DNA of 64,000 nt from Prochilodus magdalenae (GCA_024036415.1 JAMWET010001680.1:248001-312000), one strand, 5' to 3'; shown: positions 11,620 to 23,794, numbered from the stretch's first letter. The notes: a model not told the origin generated them from the sequence alone. Made by a program: numbers and translations.

Positions 11620-14600
11620 TGTAGGGCAATTTTACACACAGAGCAATGTGTATCTTTGGCTTAACCTGGTCCAGGAAGATGGAGGCCGGTTCCTGGCCTG
11701 TAAATGTGGCCTCTATTTTAATTCACTTAGACATGTTTGTACATATTCCCAATGTTCCCTCCCAAAAACATTGTCTGCATAACAACGCTGTATTCATTAG
11801 CACTTGATTAGCAGGAAGAGCCTGGTGAGAGAAGACATGTTAACTGCGGGAGTGTTCGGAATGGCAGCACGGAGCGCAGCGAATTTGTGAGCACGAGCAT
11901 GTGTCCATTTTGGAAATTGAAAAGTTTGGGGGGGGTCCAAGGTTTCATAGCTCAATAATAGCCATCCAGAGGCACTTCATTCTGATTCAGTGGTGTGATG
12001 AAGTGGTCGGAAAGATTGGTGATGCATCACTCCGACAGCTCCGCTCCTGTTCTTCCTGGACCCTCTCCAACTTGAAGGCTGCACCAACAGAGGAGGCTGG
12101 CATCGCTCAGTCCCTTCACACTGCCACAGAGCACACTGACAAGTGAGACACTTGCGTCACAAAGCTATTTATTGACTGTCGCTCTGACTTGAGTGCAAGC
12201 TTTTCTTCCAAGCTTGGGCTTGAAATTCAGAGATGCAAGTCTGGCCTGTACTTGGCCTACTTCTGGAACAACTGTGGGATAAGAAAGTTCCATTTAACAT
12301 AATGAGAAACTGTAGCGCAATGAGATTTTGTGTTGTTCACATTACATGAAATTTAGTTCAATTGCATGGACAAGTTGGATGTTAGGTGTTGTGGGATTAA
12401 ATGGTAGTGAAAAGGAATAGGTTCTTCTCCAAGCTACAACAGCTTAATCCTGGTCAGTAGCTCAGAATTTTAAACCTTTAAGGCTGTTCAGTTGCTTTTG
12501 AACACTGAATCAGCGCTTTTCTGTGGATCGCATGATTTCTTAGGAAGTTCTCCCTTTATTAGATATATTAACACGACACACCATGTTTTATCATCACTTT
12601 GCATGATATCATCTTGCATATTACGTTCATGACCAGTCATTTCCTATGGGAATACGGGATTTGTAGCCACAATTTAGAGACAAGCAGAAACGAGACAGTG
12701 AGAGAGCAAGAAATGACAAAATCTAGTTACGATTTTATGATAAGAATTTTATGTAAATAAATTGTGACGCGGTGAACCGACATTCTAAACAATTGACCCC
12801 AACAAATTCTTTGAGCCAATTGCAGACACAGGGTTCTGAGGTCACCAGCAGATAGTGTTAGTGTCTCTTGGGAGTTAAGTTACTTAAGGCTAGCTAGGGT
12901 AGCCAGCATGGTAACCAGCCAATAAAACTAACCACAACTGCAAGTTAAGTTTCTATACAAATCTGTTTGTTAATAATAATATGTAGCCAGCATTCCTGGA
13001 CTTAGTACACACCCACATGTGACAACGCAAGTGGCCTCTAACACACCCACAAGAATCAAACTTGAGCCAACATAAGCTACTTGCTGCCTGCTATTGTGAA
13101 TGTAGTGTTACATGGTGAAAAAATCTGATTGGCTGAGTAGTTTCATGATAATGCTATCATCCTGCTTAGCCTAGGTTGCTCAGTGACAGCTAACTAAAGT
13201 TTCCATTGTGATGGCAGAACAGGTACACAAATTGGAATTAGCCAGAAATAAAAGGGTGGGCTGTAATCAGGTAGTTAATCTGGCAAATACTAATACTAAG
13301 TATTGCAGTTGATTTTGTATTAGCTGTTGTCTTGGCATTTTTGCCTCAATTTCTCTTGTAACGCGTTTATAAAAATGATTAAACTTGTCATTTTTTTTAC
13401 TCCTGAGAAGTCAGCAAATGATTAACAATCCAAAATATTTAAAAATATTTAGACCAGTTTAAAAACATAACATTAACCACTGAAACTTTAGTCATTCAAT
13501 TTGACATTGTAACCCAATACACTTTTAAACAAAGTGGCTTGGACTGAGCCATGCAACACTATTACAATGAGCAAACAGTAGGTGTGTGGCGGGGGTTCAG
13601 CTACATGCTGAATGTCTTTCACTGCCAAGAAGAAGAAATGACTGAAACACAATCAAACAAGAGACGATTTAAAGAATAGAGAAGCAAGTTTTTATACGGC
13701 GAGGCATTTCAGTGGTGGAGAGACCTCAGAGATGACATGGCTCTACCTTAAACGGTGCAGCAGTGTCATTGTGGCATCTGAGCTGCATGAAGGTAACTGC
13801 TTCACCATTTAAGGTGGAACATGGAAAGTCAAATAAGAAACTGGAATGGCACTGGAATGTAACTGCCACAACATTAGCAAAGGGTTACATGGCCAGTTAG
13901 ATGAAGAGAGTGGCTTTCTTTGTGATGTGATTTTGCCTTTTTCCATAACGATAGGTAGAGAATGTTTGTGTTTATGAAATATGTTAAGCTGCAGCTTTCT
14001 TTGTGTCTTTTAGGCATGATGCCATGCAGGCCAAATATTTTATGAATGTTTATTGCATGAGAATTTAAGGAGAGACAGCTAAATATCCAGTGAGTGACCT
14101 TCAGGGCTTCTTTGCTTTACTTTTTGGTTATTATGCATACTGTTACATAAGCAAAAGGGGCATGCAGATTTCTCTGATTCTACACAATTCTGCTTTTTAC
14201 TGTGGTGAACGTGGGCACGCAGACACTGGAAGTCTTCTGCCAGCTTATTTAAACAAGTGCCAACAGCCAAATTCTCAGGACATTCAGCTCATTTAAATGA
14301 GAAAACTTAACTGAATATAGTGAATCCAAACAGAATGTGCTACATTTTTGCATTTGATTGAATAGGATTCTTGCCAACATTTCATAAAGCTTGTCTAGTC
14401 TGGCAGCAGCTGCTACAACAGAATTTATGTGCGGACCATGGACAGGTCAATTCCACCTGTGTGGATTCTGAATACCAGATGATATTATGGGCTAGCAGGG
14501 AAGTGTGCGGTTAACCCTGGCTCCCCTCAACTCTGCTATCTTGCTCCAGCACTGTGCTTGATGCTCACCTATGACTGCTCTGCAGTGTACTGTGAAACCC

Positions 14601-14830
14601 AACAGAAAGGTAATTCAGTTGACTTACACAGTGTAAAACTGGAATGTCACACACCTGGCATTTGTCCACCATTCGGATAGAACTTCTGTGAATAAATATT
14701 ATATGGAAATTATCATCTAACCCAAGTTCTCAACGATTTATAACCACCACTTTGTAATGTTTTAAAGGCCTTGATGCTGAAAACCTTCATTAAATTTGGG
14801 AAAACTAGACTTCTTCATATCAGAGTCAGG
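11620..14830. other. Long intergenic stretch, nothing recognised
   Basis: No gene or repeat family identified. The open frame of 81 codons at 11901-12146 has no recognisable motif. The rest is ordinary A+T-rich DNA with short A and T runs. Confidence 0.4.
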
Positions 14831-14835
14831 CAAAA

Positions 14836-14902
14836 ACTAATAACGCTCAACTGTTATGCTCAACTTTTAGTAATGCTCAACTAATAATGCTCAATTTTAA
14901 AT
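14836..14902. repeat. Short imperfect tandem repeat
   Basis: Four spaced copies of an AATGCTCAAC/AACGCTCAAC-type motif, with spacers of about 8-10 bases. Too short and degenerate to name. Confidence 0.7.
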
Positions 14903-14999
14903 CTCTGTTACTAGTTTATAATGTTCTCTGTCTGTGTAGAACTAGTCTTATTGCCAAGTCAGTTCTCATATGACCTGATTCAGTTTATCACTTTATAAG

Positions 15000-15417
15000 T
15001 GTCACACATTCCTTTGGCTAAGTACTGAGCCTAGCCATTGGGAACTCTTTTTCCCAGGATACCCTAGGTGAGCATATGACCTCCAGTATGCAAGCAGCAA
15101 TCTATCCCATGTCAATCTCACCTGTTTACTGATTTGTGTCACCTGGTTCGTGGTCTATTTAAGATGTTTGCTTTGTCTAGCTCTTTGCAAAATATGGTGC
15201 CTGTATATTAAGTAGAGACCCTGCCTGACTCTTCTTATTATTATCTCAGTATTTTTTTTGGACTGGGATTTTGGATCTCCCTTTTGGGTATGTTTACCTT
15301 TAAATCGTCCCATTGCTTGTTTTGACTTCTTGTCTTGTCTTGTAATTTGGTATTATACCTTCTTTAATCTTACCTGCACACGTCATACCATAGCCTGATC
15401 CTGATCCTGATACTGCA
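15000..15417 (+). mobile_element. Possible degenerate solo LTR
   Basis: Begins TGTCACACATTCC, similar to the TGTCACG start of the LTR at 56742. It has a TATA-like CTATTTAAGATG near 15159-15170, followed by a long T-rich, TTTG-rich stretch typical of fish LTRs. The right border is uncertain. A CA end at 15417 would leave CTAAG against ATAAG before 15000, one mismatch, so the target duplication is only suggestive. Confidence 0.4.
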
Positions 15418-15419
15418 CT

Positions 15420-16445
15420 AAGTAAATGAATAGCCTAAGCCAGAGAAATCATTTTCTTTAAAGCATAACTATATAGACATTGTTAGTCAAATCCACGCAT
15501 TCATCCATCTTGATCTAAGATAGCCTGACGGGCAGTAATACTTGACATATTTAAAAAAAAATGTTTAGTTTAGTTAAGGAATTTTTGTGTTTATTAAAAT
15601 ACGACAATTACCTAAAGGTTAAAAAACCACAGGCTGTAGCAGTACCTTATTGTTAGGGCGTGTGGTTTTAAAGATGCCCACTCTCTATAAGATTATTAAT
15701 AATAAATAATAATAGTACTAAAAATATGATTTTTATTATACATTTCCTTTTTCAGTTTGCTCTAACAGAGACCAATCACTTTTGCGATGAGAGTTCATCA
15801 AAAAAAAAGTTTCACATCCAAAGCTTTCTCAGAAGCTCATTGGCTTCTGTTATAAGTGAGCTATGTGATATTCCTTTGAAATGATCGTTTTTGGTAAGTG
15901 AGCATATGCTACAGACAACTAGACAGATTGAGATTAGCCTGAGAAGCGCTGGAGTCTGGGCTCTGTATGTTTTACTGGAGACTGGAGAATGCATTGCTGT
16001 GCTGAATGTACAAATCACAGAGATCTTTAGTCTTCTATGCTGAGTAGGACTGCGATGAAGTCCAAGCTAACAAGCCCTCAGCTGATGATGATGACAGCAC
16101 TGTGGAACAGCTGATTAAAGACTTCTTTTGCTTGTGGCTATCATTAAAGAGGAAATCCCATATGCCTCACTATGGCATCGCTCATGGACCATCAGCAGAG
16201 AGAAATTTCACACATGAGGATGTGCTTAACTATTCATCTGACTGCAGAGGACTGCAGAGGGAGGGAGAGAGAGAGAATGTACATTAGCATGTAAGTGATG
16301 AATTAATGTAACGACAGCAGGAAAAATCCATTAATAATACATTCTGTTGGAAATCTGAATGCTACACTTGGCAAAATGAGTTAAGGTAGCTACATATGTC
16401 AACTCTGTCTAGAGCATGGTAAATAAGAAACATCCATCACAGTGG
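15420..16445. other. Intergenic, nothing recognised
   Basis: No gene. Contains A+T-rich patches with AATAAT runs (about 15693-15716). Open frames at 15812-16018 and 16102-16287 lack recognisable features. Confidence 0.45.
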
Positions 16446-16448
16446 TGT

Positions 16449-16900
16449 CAGATACAGCTGTGTGCAAAGTTTGTGCACCCCCGTCAAATGACAGTGACAG
16501 TGCACATGTTGTATTGACAGCACCCTTTTTAGTGCACACTGTAATGCACCTATACTGGCTGAATATTCGCTGAATTTAACAGGTAATAATAATGTGGCAT
16601 GTGGAAAAATGGTGGTACCTTTAATATTTTATGCTTATGATAAAAATTATGCATACCCTCATTGTTACAGTATGTTTAATTTTTTTTTTTATACTTAATT
16701 TTCATAAGTAACATTTTAACCCTCTAAACATCTCTTTTAATTTCATTATAAGCCACTTTAAATACATACTAGCAAATACATATTTTGCATTACTATGCAC
16801 TCTTAGCATTTCTCTAGCTAAATTACAATTTTAGATCGATAATCATGCCAGTGAAGCATTGTAAATGAAAATTAAAAGAATGCGAGAGAGAGAATGGGAG
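16449..16900. mobile_element. Possible Tc1-type terminus and body fragment
   Basis: GATACAGCTGTGTGCAAAGT followed by TTGTGCACCCCCGTCAAA resembles a fish Tc1-type end of the form CAGTGTGTGCAAAAGTTTxxG-CACCCCTGGTCAA. The A+T-rich sequence that follows may be internal sequence of the same non-autonomous element. No opposite end was found, and there is no transposase coding. Confidence 0.4.
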
Positions 16901-16904
16901 AAAG

Positions 16905-17455
16905 GAATGGCCAAAGGCTCGAATGCATTAATATACATTTGTGGTGACCTTTACTGCTATCTGTGTTTGCTTTACCAGATCTGGTGGGTAAAGAAGATTA
17001 GAGCACAGCCAGTTCCATTATTAACTGCATAGTCCATTCAATAAAAAGAGCTAATCAGTGCAGACCAGAGAGGGCAGACAGGTGTACAAGTCAGAAAGTA
17101 CATCTTGATCCATCATAGCCTAATATTCACTTTCCTCATCTCCTGGATAATTATAAACAATATACATAATAAACAGAACATTTGGTGAGAAGCAAGATCA
17201 GCCTCTGTTATAAGCTCTTTGTGTGTTGCTCACCATGAGGTGGCTAAACATTGGCACATGGGTCACAGCTGGGAATTAGCAGTGCTACGTCATCAGTACA
17301 TGCTCACTATAGGTCAGTTTGAACACTATACACACGAGTCCTCATCAGCATTCTGCATTGTACTAGATAGCTCTGCTGTTGGCTCATAGTACAATGTTCC
17401 CTAAATATTTCTAGAACAGTGCAGAAACATTGCTAATATATTTCTCAGACAAGCT
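16905..17455. other. Intergenic, nothing recognised
   Basis: No gene, repeat family or motif identified. Confidence 0.45.
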
Positions 17456-17459
17456 AACA

Positions 17460-17950
17460 TGTTCACACAGGGTAGAAAAAACCTTGTGTAGAAGACGACA
17501 AGTCCTTAGAGAAGAATTGAACAAATTTGACTTGCTGCAGAGCCTAATGATCAAGCTCTACACAGAGACCATCAACTCCATCCTCACATCATCCATAATC
17601 ATCTGGTTTGGTTCCTCTACCTCACAAGAACGTGCCAAACTCCAGAGCATAATCAAGACAGCAAAGCGGATCCTTGGACGTAGTCTGGCAAAACGTCAAG
17701 ACATCTACAACAGAAGGCTGATGAAGTGTGCTGGCAAAGTTACAACTAACCCCTCCTCTCATCCTGGACAGCACCTCTTCCAGCCACTTCCCTCTGGTAG
17801 AAGACTCAGGACCATCAAAATCAGCACAAGGAGACATGCTAATAGATATTCCCCCTGAGCTGTAGTGCTCATTAACCACAAGGTACGTCTTGCACTTTGA
17901 CCTTTAACTTAACCCCTAACCTTAAACTAAACCATCAAACCTTTCATGCT
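17460..17950 (+). pseudogene. LINE reverse transcriptase C-terminal fragment
   Basis: The open frame ending at 17858 contains NKFDLLQSLMIKLYTETINS, then SILTSSIIIWFGSST, then KLQSIIKTAKRILG, and near its end SSHPGQHLFQPLPSGRR. This order (thumb/connection segment, then a basic SSHP...LPSGRR block) is characteristic of the C-terminus of pol in CR1/L2/Jockey-like non-LTR retrotransposons, where it follows the reverse-transcriptase core and helps target-primed reverse transcription. The catalytic FADD block and endonuclease are absent, so the copy is 5'-truncated at about 17460. The first methionine at 17430 is probably host sequence. About 130 codons are uninterrupted, suggesting a moderately young insertion. 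Downstream 3'-UTR-like sequence extends to roughly 17950. Confidence 0.75.
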
Positions 17951-18100
17951 GTACTGTACTCACTGCTCTGAAACACAATGCAGCTGAACACTTACAAAAG
18001 GCCAACCATTCTCCGAGTAGTAGTTCATGGCCAGTATATTCCTTTTGTGTTTGCACACAGAGGACTTTGTTGTCTGCATTTAATTCATCCGTGAAGTAAA

Positions 18101-18109
18101 ACACACACA

Positions 18110-18160
<51 letters not shown>
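18101..18160. repeat. CA microsatellite
   Basis: Nearly pure CA on the plus strand with a few CG interruptions at the left. It abuts the SINE at 18161 and probably grew from that element's TG-rich 3' tail. Confidence 0.95.
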
Positions 18161-18162
<2 letters not shown>

Positions 18163-18293
18163 GGGCAGTGAGCACACCCACCCGGAGTGGTGGGCAGCCC
18201 TATCCACAGCACCCAGAGAAAAGATAGGGGGTTAGGTGCCTTGCTCAAGGCCACTGTAGTCATTACTAGGGGTTCAAGGAATCTAACCCATGA
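18161..18293 (-). repeat. tRNA-derived SINE with TG tail (minus orientation)
   Basis: Contains GGGGGCAGTGAGCACACCCA, then GGGGGTTAGGTGCCTTGCTC and AAGGCCACTG, then a worn copy of the RNA polymerase III B box (GGGTTCGAATCCC type), seen here in reverse as AATCTAACCCATGACCCTCC. This is a common fish SINE, head on the right and tail running into the CA repeat on the left. Confidence 0.6.
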
Positions 18294-18294
18294 C

Positions 18295-18520
18295 CCTCCG
18301 GACCACTGTTCATAGACTTCAGTTCACACAAACACACTCACACCTGGGGCAGTTCAGCATCTCCAGTTCATCTGAGGACAAGTCTTTGGATTGTATGAGG
18401 AAACTTACCATACGTCAGGAGAACATGCAAACTGCACACAGAAAGGACCATGGACGCTCCCCAGCCAGGATTCGAACCCAGATGACAGAGCTACCCACTA
18501 CAACACTATGCTGTCCATGT
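18295..18520 (-). repeat. Fish SINE family B (minus orientation)
   Basis: CACCTGGGGCAGTTCAGCAT, AGAACATGCAAACTGCACAC and CCAGCCAGGATTCGAACCCA appear in this order. This is the reverse of family B at 8340, here including the tRNA-like head: the B box is seen in reverse as GGATTCGAACCC (18468-18479). The open frame 18290-18544 is incidental. Confidence 0.75.
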
Positions 18521-18524
18521 TTGT

Positions 18525-19680
18525 TAGTGAAACTGTACATTTAAACTTGGTAGGTTGATATTTAATTATACTATATTGTCAACTGACAGATCCCATTAAA
18601 GCATAAACCTCTAATTATGCTATTACAGACTTACAAGCAGCTTGTCTGTAGAGCTAGCTAGCTGTCAGTGAACAAATTAAATGTGATTAACAAATAGATG
18701 GCAACATTGCATTTAAAAAATAATACTGCAATAATAGGCATGGGATTGCTAACTAAGCTACCATAATGAGATCCAGCTGCCAGGGGTATTGCTAATACTC
18801 TTGGTACATGGATGGCTGTTAACGTATTGCCCACCGTAGGCTGCTGGCTATGGATAGTTTTGTTAGCCAAATGAGTGTGGACATGGGTAGAACCCACCTC
18901 CCACCCAATCAGTCAATTGAAACTTTTACCTTCTTATTTTTCTGACCACATAGATGCATATTTTATTGATTAATTTCTATGGAGCTACAGAAGGTGTAGG
19001 TGTTGACAAGAATGTAGAAGGTAGTAAGCAATGTTTCACTTGTGGTGAAATTATGGTCACAGGACTGATATGAGAGGAACCGGATCTGGCTCTGTACTGA
19101 GAGTGCTTTCAACATCAGCAACATTTTCATTCGCCCAGCACAAACCACACTTAGCTCCGCTTTGAATGTATTGACAGTACATAATCACCACTGGTAAATA
19201 ACGGTGCCTCCTGCTTGGGTTAAACGTGGCTCATTAAAACGTTTGCGTTTGTGTTCTGTGAGTGTTATGTTGTTAAAACCGACTTCTTCAGGGACATTCT
19301 GGTTAAGGTTTTTGTGTAGACCTTACATTAAACAAACCTTGCAGAAACACCTGGCAGCTCCTAAGGCCCTTTTAAAAGTATGGTTACTCAACTGAATCCA
19401 ACAAGAGCCGCAGTGTCTACATGTATCTGTAACAACTATCCACCAGGACACCTGCTTTGACTAATTAGGCTTTTTTGTGTTAGTAGGTAAGCTTATTTGT
19501 GATTGTGGTGTTGTGGAGAGCTGGAGCAAATGCCAGGGGGACTTGTTGATGCGTTATGTACATTGTTTGCAGTGGGATTAGTATTAGAGGAGCTACAACT
19601 CTAATGAGAGAGCTACCCTACATGAATAACTGAAAAACTGAAAAAAGATTTATTATGTATCAATCTGCTGTAGAATAACA
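18525..19680. other. Intergenic, nothing recognised
   Basis: No gene or known repeat. Open frames at 18658-18897, 18963-19148 and 19204-19395 lack recognisable features. Confidence 0.45.
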
Positions 19681-19682
19681 AT

Positions 19683-20132
19683 ATGGGTAGGTGCATCATG
19701 CTGTTTGCAAATTCTTCAACTTTGGCTGAATACGTCAAATTTTGCGGCACAAACTGTCAGGTAGAAAAACTTCAGCCTAAACTGAAAATGACCCATATGT
19801 ATCGGACCGAAGAACCCAAAATATGCGGCTCCAAAACGGCGTTCAGTCTGCGTTCAGGGCAGAGTAGCCAGGGTGGAGCAGCCGCGTTCCGTCAGCGTGC
19901 AGGGCAGAGTAGCCAGGGTGGAGCAGCCACGTTCAGTCGGCGTGCAGTGCAGAGTAGCCGCGGTAAAGCAGCCATGTTCAGTCAGCATGTAGGGCAGAGT
20001 AACCAGGGTAAGGGAGCCAAGTTCAATTGGTGCGTAGGCCTGAGCCTTGTTCCACAGAAAACAACCAAAAACACCACACAAGACATGCGGGACATGGGGA
20101 GAAGCGGCAGTCAAACAGAACGAAGCCAGTGA
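19683..20132 (+). CDS. 149-codon open frame with four 15-residue repeats, function unknown
   Basis: Starts ATG at 19683 and stops at 20130-20132. Residues 1-57 show no recognisable domain. From about residue 58 there are four copies of a 15-residue unit of the form GQSSQGGAA(A/T)F(S/R)xRA, decaying to GQSNQGKGAKFNWCV. After that comes a short Lys/Thr/Arg-rich tail. There is no signal peptide or membrane segment. The repeat is 45 bp, so length change keeps the frame, and the antisense strand is also open across it. It may be a fragment of a retroelement or simply a minisatellite read by chance. Its G+C and CpG content are higher than its neighbours'. I do not recognise a family and would not call it a gene without expression data. 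Confidence 0.25.
   Translation: MGRCIMLFANSSTLAEYVKFCGTNCQVEKLQPKLKMTHMYRTEEPKICGSKTAFSLRSGQSSQGGAAAFRQRAGQSSQGGAATFSRRAVQSSRGKAAMFSQHVGQSNQGKGAKFNWCVGLSLVPQKTTKNTTQDMRDMGRSGSQTERSQ
19831..20034. repeat. 45-bp minisatellite, about 4.5 units
   Basis: Units begin CAGGGCAGAGTAGCCAGG at 19855, 19900, 19945 and 19990, exactly 45 bp apart, with a partial unit to the left (CGTTCAGTCTGCGTT). Units 1 and 2 are nearly identical; 3 and 4 drift. Confidence 0.95.
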
Positions 20133-20409
20133 TACTCTCGCCTGGAAGTGACGTCAGACACGTACACAGGAGACAGGTTGAGATTCTTGGGTTTTGATCA
20201 TAGTTCTCCAGCCTCGATATCATGTTTATTGAAAGTCTTATATAGTGTAGGTTCAGCATTTGAGGTAGCCAGATTTTTCTGGTCTGCATGCTGTGCACCT
20301 TACGTTTTTTAGTTTGTCTTCATCATAACTAACTTTCTTAGCTACAAAAGGGACTGCACATTATAGTGGCTTTAGGAATTAGCCACAAAAAGATCTTCAT
20401 TAACTCCTC

Positions 20410-20450
20410 GTGAGCAAACAGAATCAAAATCAAAATACTTTATTGTTCCT
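20410..20450 (-). repeat. LINE 3' tail
   Basis: On the minus strand it reads GGAACAATAAAGTATTTTGA followed by TTTTGATTC. This is an AATAAA signal plus a short simple tail as in fish non-LTR elements. No coding part is attached. Confidence 0.5.
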
Positions 20451-20454
20451 GTGG

Positions 20455-22350
20455 ACTTTCATTAGATTCTGTGATGTACTAACAAATGGCTAACAAACTA
20501 CTAGAAAAGCCAAGAGATAAAGTAGATCACATGAACATGTTGCACTACTGTAATCTAATCACATTTCATCCTGGGAAAACTCTCATTATCTTCAAACGAT
20601 AGTCTCATTATCCATAAAAATGCAATTAAAAACACAAAAGAGACGAAGTGAGGTTCAATTTTGTGCTGTATATGACCAAGCTAATTACTCTAGGTTACAA
20701 ATGTTTAATTTTCTTCTTGTTTCTGGCTAATAAGTGTGCTTTCTTTCATTTCTTAGGCCTAAAATTGACATGACTATACTTGTTTGTGTGGTCAGAACAA
20801 TGATGCTTTGAAAAGTCATTTTCCAGAACATCTGCGATACACTCAGTGATGCACAGACTTCAAATGGAACTGTAAGAACCCATGAGAAGTTTACAGAGCT
20901 GTCTGGAATTTCCTAGAAGTTTGCAAAATGTATTAGAACTTTCTAGAACCGTCTGGTACTGTCAAGTAATACACATAGCAGCACAAACACGGGTGCACTA
21001 AAGCAACCATTTCAGCTTATGTTCCAGCTTTCAGCTTTTTTGATGTTCTAAAAAATCATTATATTATATTATATACTGCATTACTAAAGTAACTTGATGT
21101 ATTTTATTTTGGTGTACTGCTCACAGAAACAACATTCATGATAAATGTTTAACATTTAGCTTTATACCTAAGCAATTGGAATATAACGCATAAAGCCAGG
21201 AACTAAAACTTTGGGACTTTATTTATGGGCCCAAATGTACCACACTTTTCTGTCCCTTGTCTTATTGTGCATATGTTCGCTTGTGTCCTTGTCAGCTGTT
21301 CCACACTAGAATCAATGTATATTCATAGGATAAATGGTACGATATGAATAATGAAGAGTTTTGTTATATATGAGTATGGATTAAATACGAAAAAGTAGAA
21401 AAAAGATTAGTTCATGTTCAAGTCCTAAATCCAGTCCTAAATGTAACCGAAAGCTAATACAGTGTTGCCAGAATTGGTGTGATAGGTTTTCCTTCGTGTG
21501 TTTCTGTAAACTCCCTGATTCTGACATTCTGGACAACCTACAGCCTATCAATCATGTGTTTTTTTTTGTTTTTTTTTTTTTTTTGGTAACCCATCGAGAA
21601 CAGCAGTCAAGTCTTGAGAAAACAAAAGCATCTGTCAACTTTGTCCATTCTGGGCTGTAACGATTTAGCAGTTTTCTGCGCTGTGCCACATATTGTCACA
21701 GTTAATGAAGGCTGAGGTTCAGCGGATTGAATCGGAGGCCTTTTAAGATACATAAAAAAAACTGCTCAAACAGTTGCAATTCTGCTTCATCTCATTTTAT
21801 CATGAGGCCATGGCAGCGTCTCACCAAATCTGGTCCCCTCAGTAATAAGATGAGAGGCTGCAAAACAAAATACACAGCACAACAAAGCAGAAAGCTCATT
21901 TCACACGCTTTCATTTCAGTAAGGAGATTCTATATCCTGTGTGCATAACCTTAACAACGGCTGATGAAAACCTGCCACAAAGCCTCCAAAAGACCCTTCA
22001 CTGGGCAGCTCGGAGAAAGTGCATTACGCTTTCTGCTTTGTTTGATATAAAGGATGGTAAATAGGGAAATCATAACAATCTGTCATTTGCATTTGCCTTG
22101 TATTGTGTGGCTGTCACAAGGGCCCTTTTGTGAGCTTTTAGTGATAGTCAGCTAGTGCTGTGTAGGCTTATGTGTGTGTATTTGCACCTCAGTCGGACAT
22201 TTACTGTAGAATACTGTAGAGCTAAGTAGCTTCAATAGCCAAATAACACAGACTTGGTGGCTCACGTGTGGGCTATCATAGCAACATGCCTGACTCACTG
22301 GAGCTTTTTCCATTCAGTCTGCTATAGGGCAGCTATGCCATTGATGCGTT
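20455..22350. other. Intergenic, nothing firmly recognised
   Basis: No gene. Poly-T at about 21559-21585. The block 21690-22150 is non-repetitive and could be conserved non-coding DNA (inference). The 73-codon open frame 21727-21948 has no recognisable feature. Confidence 0.4.
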
Positions 22351-22355
22351 AGTTC

Positions 22356-22871
22356 TTGTGTCTCAGAGTTTACATCTACCAGCCAGCTCTGGGTTCCTCC
22401 TCTGGACCCACGTCTCCAGAGATTGCTGGTAAGACAGTGCCGGGATTCCAGGCTCTACCTAGTGCTCTGGAAAGCACTGATTCACCAATGCCTGCCTTCA
22501 AGGTTCTGCTTAAGGCCCTCGAGAGCACCGACTTCTCATTGCAAGCTCTTCAGACTCCCTCCAGTGTTTTGGTGAGCACTGGCTGATCGATGTCTACCCT
22601 TAAGGTTCTGCTCAAGGCCCCAAGGGGCACTGGCTTGTCAACGTAGACCCTCAAGCTTTCTTTCAGTGTGAGCACTGGCTCATAGATGAATGCCCTCACA
22701 GCACCATCCAGAGCTACCTCACCAGTGGCTACTCACCAAGCTATCTTGTTTGTGGTAGCTCCTCAAGTCACGGCCCCTGGGGTATCGTCTTGTTTCTGCG
22801 CCCAGATGCCTCCCATCCCTCCCTCCCAGATCTTCCCTGATTTGGGCCATGTTTATGTGCATTCTCTGTAG
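22356..22871 (+). pseudogene. Decayed protein-coding-type sequence with 17-residue repeats
   Basis: From 22464 the same reading frame gives consecutive 17-codon units: ALESTDSPMPAFKVLLK, ALESTDFSLQALQTPSS, VLVSTG(stop)SMSTLKVLLK, APRGTGLST(stop)TLKLSFS and a partial VSTGS(stop)MNALTAPS. Units start at 22464, 22515, 22566 and 22617. Similarity between units is clearer as protein than as DNA, and three stops sit in otherwise aligned units. This suggests a once-coding repeat region, perhaps from a retroelement or repeat-bearing host gene, now broken. The frame continues past the repeats, Pro/Ala-rich, to about 22871. I do not recognise the family. Confidence 0.35.
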
Positions 22872-22874
22872 AGG

Positions 22875-23785
22875 ATTTATTAAACTTTTTTGCAGTTTGA
22901 AATTAACCATTTGAAGACATTTGACCAGACGCTTTCATATTCTCATGATTTATCTTAATAATTTTCCATTTCTTGTCACTAACCTTGGCCAGAAAAATGA
23001 CCATACTAATTTTGCATAAATTTTCTGAACAAATTTAATTAAACTTTTAAAAAAAAAAAGAGATTTTTTGTGTTTCCCTTGTGTTTTCATTTTCTTTTTT
23101 TTTTAATGAAAGTAAGTGCAGAATTCACTGCCAGTAAATGAAAGCAGTCAAGCACTTATACTTTTTTCTTTGTGCATTTCATGTTCTTCTTGCATTACAA
23201 GATCCCAAATATTCCCATATAGCATGCATTAAATATATATACATATATAGAATTTAGCAGAGAGCCATTTACATCCATAAAACACTAACAAGACATCAAA
23301 TACACAGGATCATCCCCCGTATTAAGATTAACAGCAGAGCAGGCCAGAGGTGGAAAAACAGAGCCTCTTAAAATAAACCATTAAGAACCGGAAAGAACAT
23401 CACTCCCCTCTACGATGGAGAGCTTTCTTGCATCATACACAATGGCTAGAGACCACAGGGTGCTTCAGGAGCAGTAGGCCTGCTCACAACTCCACTCTCA
23501 CAGTGCCAGTAATCCGTCCTGACAGACGCAATCTGCAGCAGCCACGCCAACCAAATGCATCGTGTCCTCAAACAAGAGCAGGCTTTCCACCACACCAAAG
23601 CAGAGGGAGAGAGGGGGGAGGGTGGGTTGAGATGATATTGGTGACAGCAATGAGCAAGCCAAAGACAGAAGTGAATCACAATAGGATTCTGTGATTATTA
23701 CTAAATGAAAACCAGGATAGCTGCACAAAGCATGATTTGCAAATCAGAGTATGTTAACTGTTATGGAACATGATGCTGAATGGAT
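22875..23785. other. Intergenic, nothing recognised
   Basis: No gene. Poly-A and poly-T runs near 23050-23105, and a short AT-rich repeat at 23234-23250. Open frames on both strands at 23428-23728 overlap each other and show no known motif. Confidence 0.45.
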
Positions 23786-23794
23786 GGCAGTGTA

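Noticed and set aside
17430..17459. Using the first ATG of the LINE fragment frame as a true start
   Set aside because: Similarity to LINE pol begins only after about 17460. The codons before that are host sequence upstream of a 5'-truncated insertion.
18468..18479. B-box motif suggesting a tRNA gene
   Set aside because: It belongs to a SINE head. No cloverleaf with A box, anticodon loop and terminator at the right spacing could be drawn. The same holds for 23864-23880 and 43110-43130.
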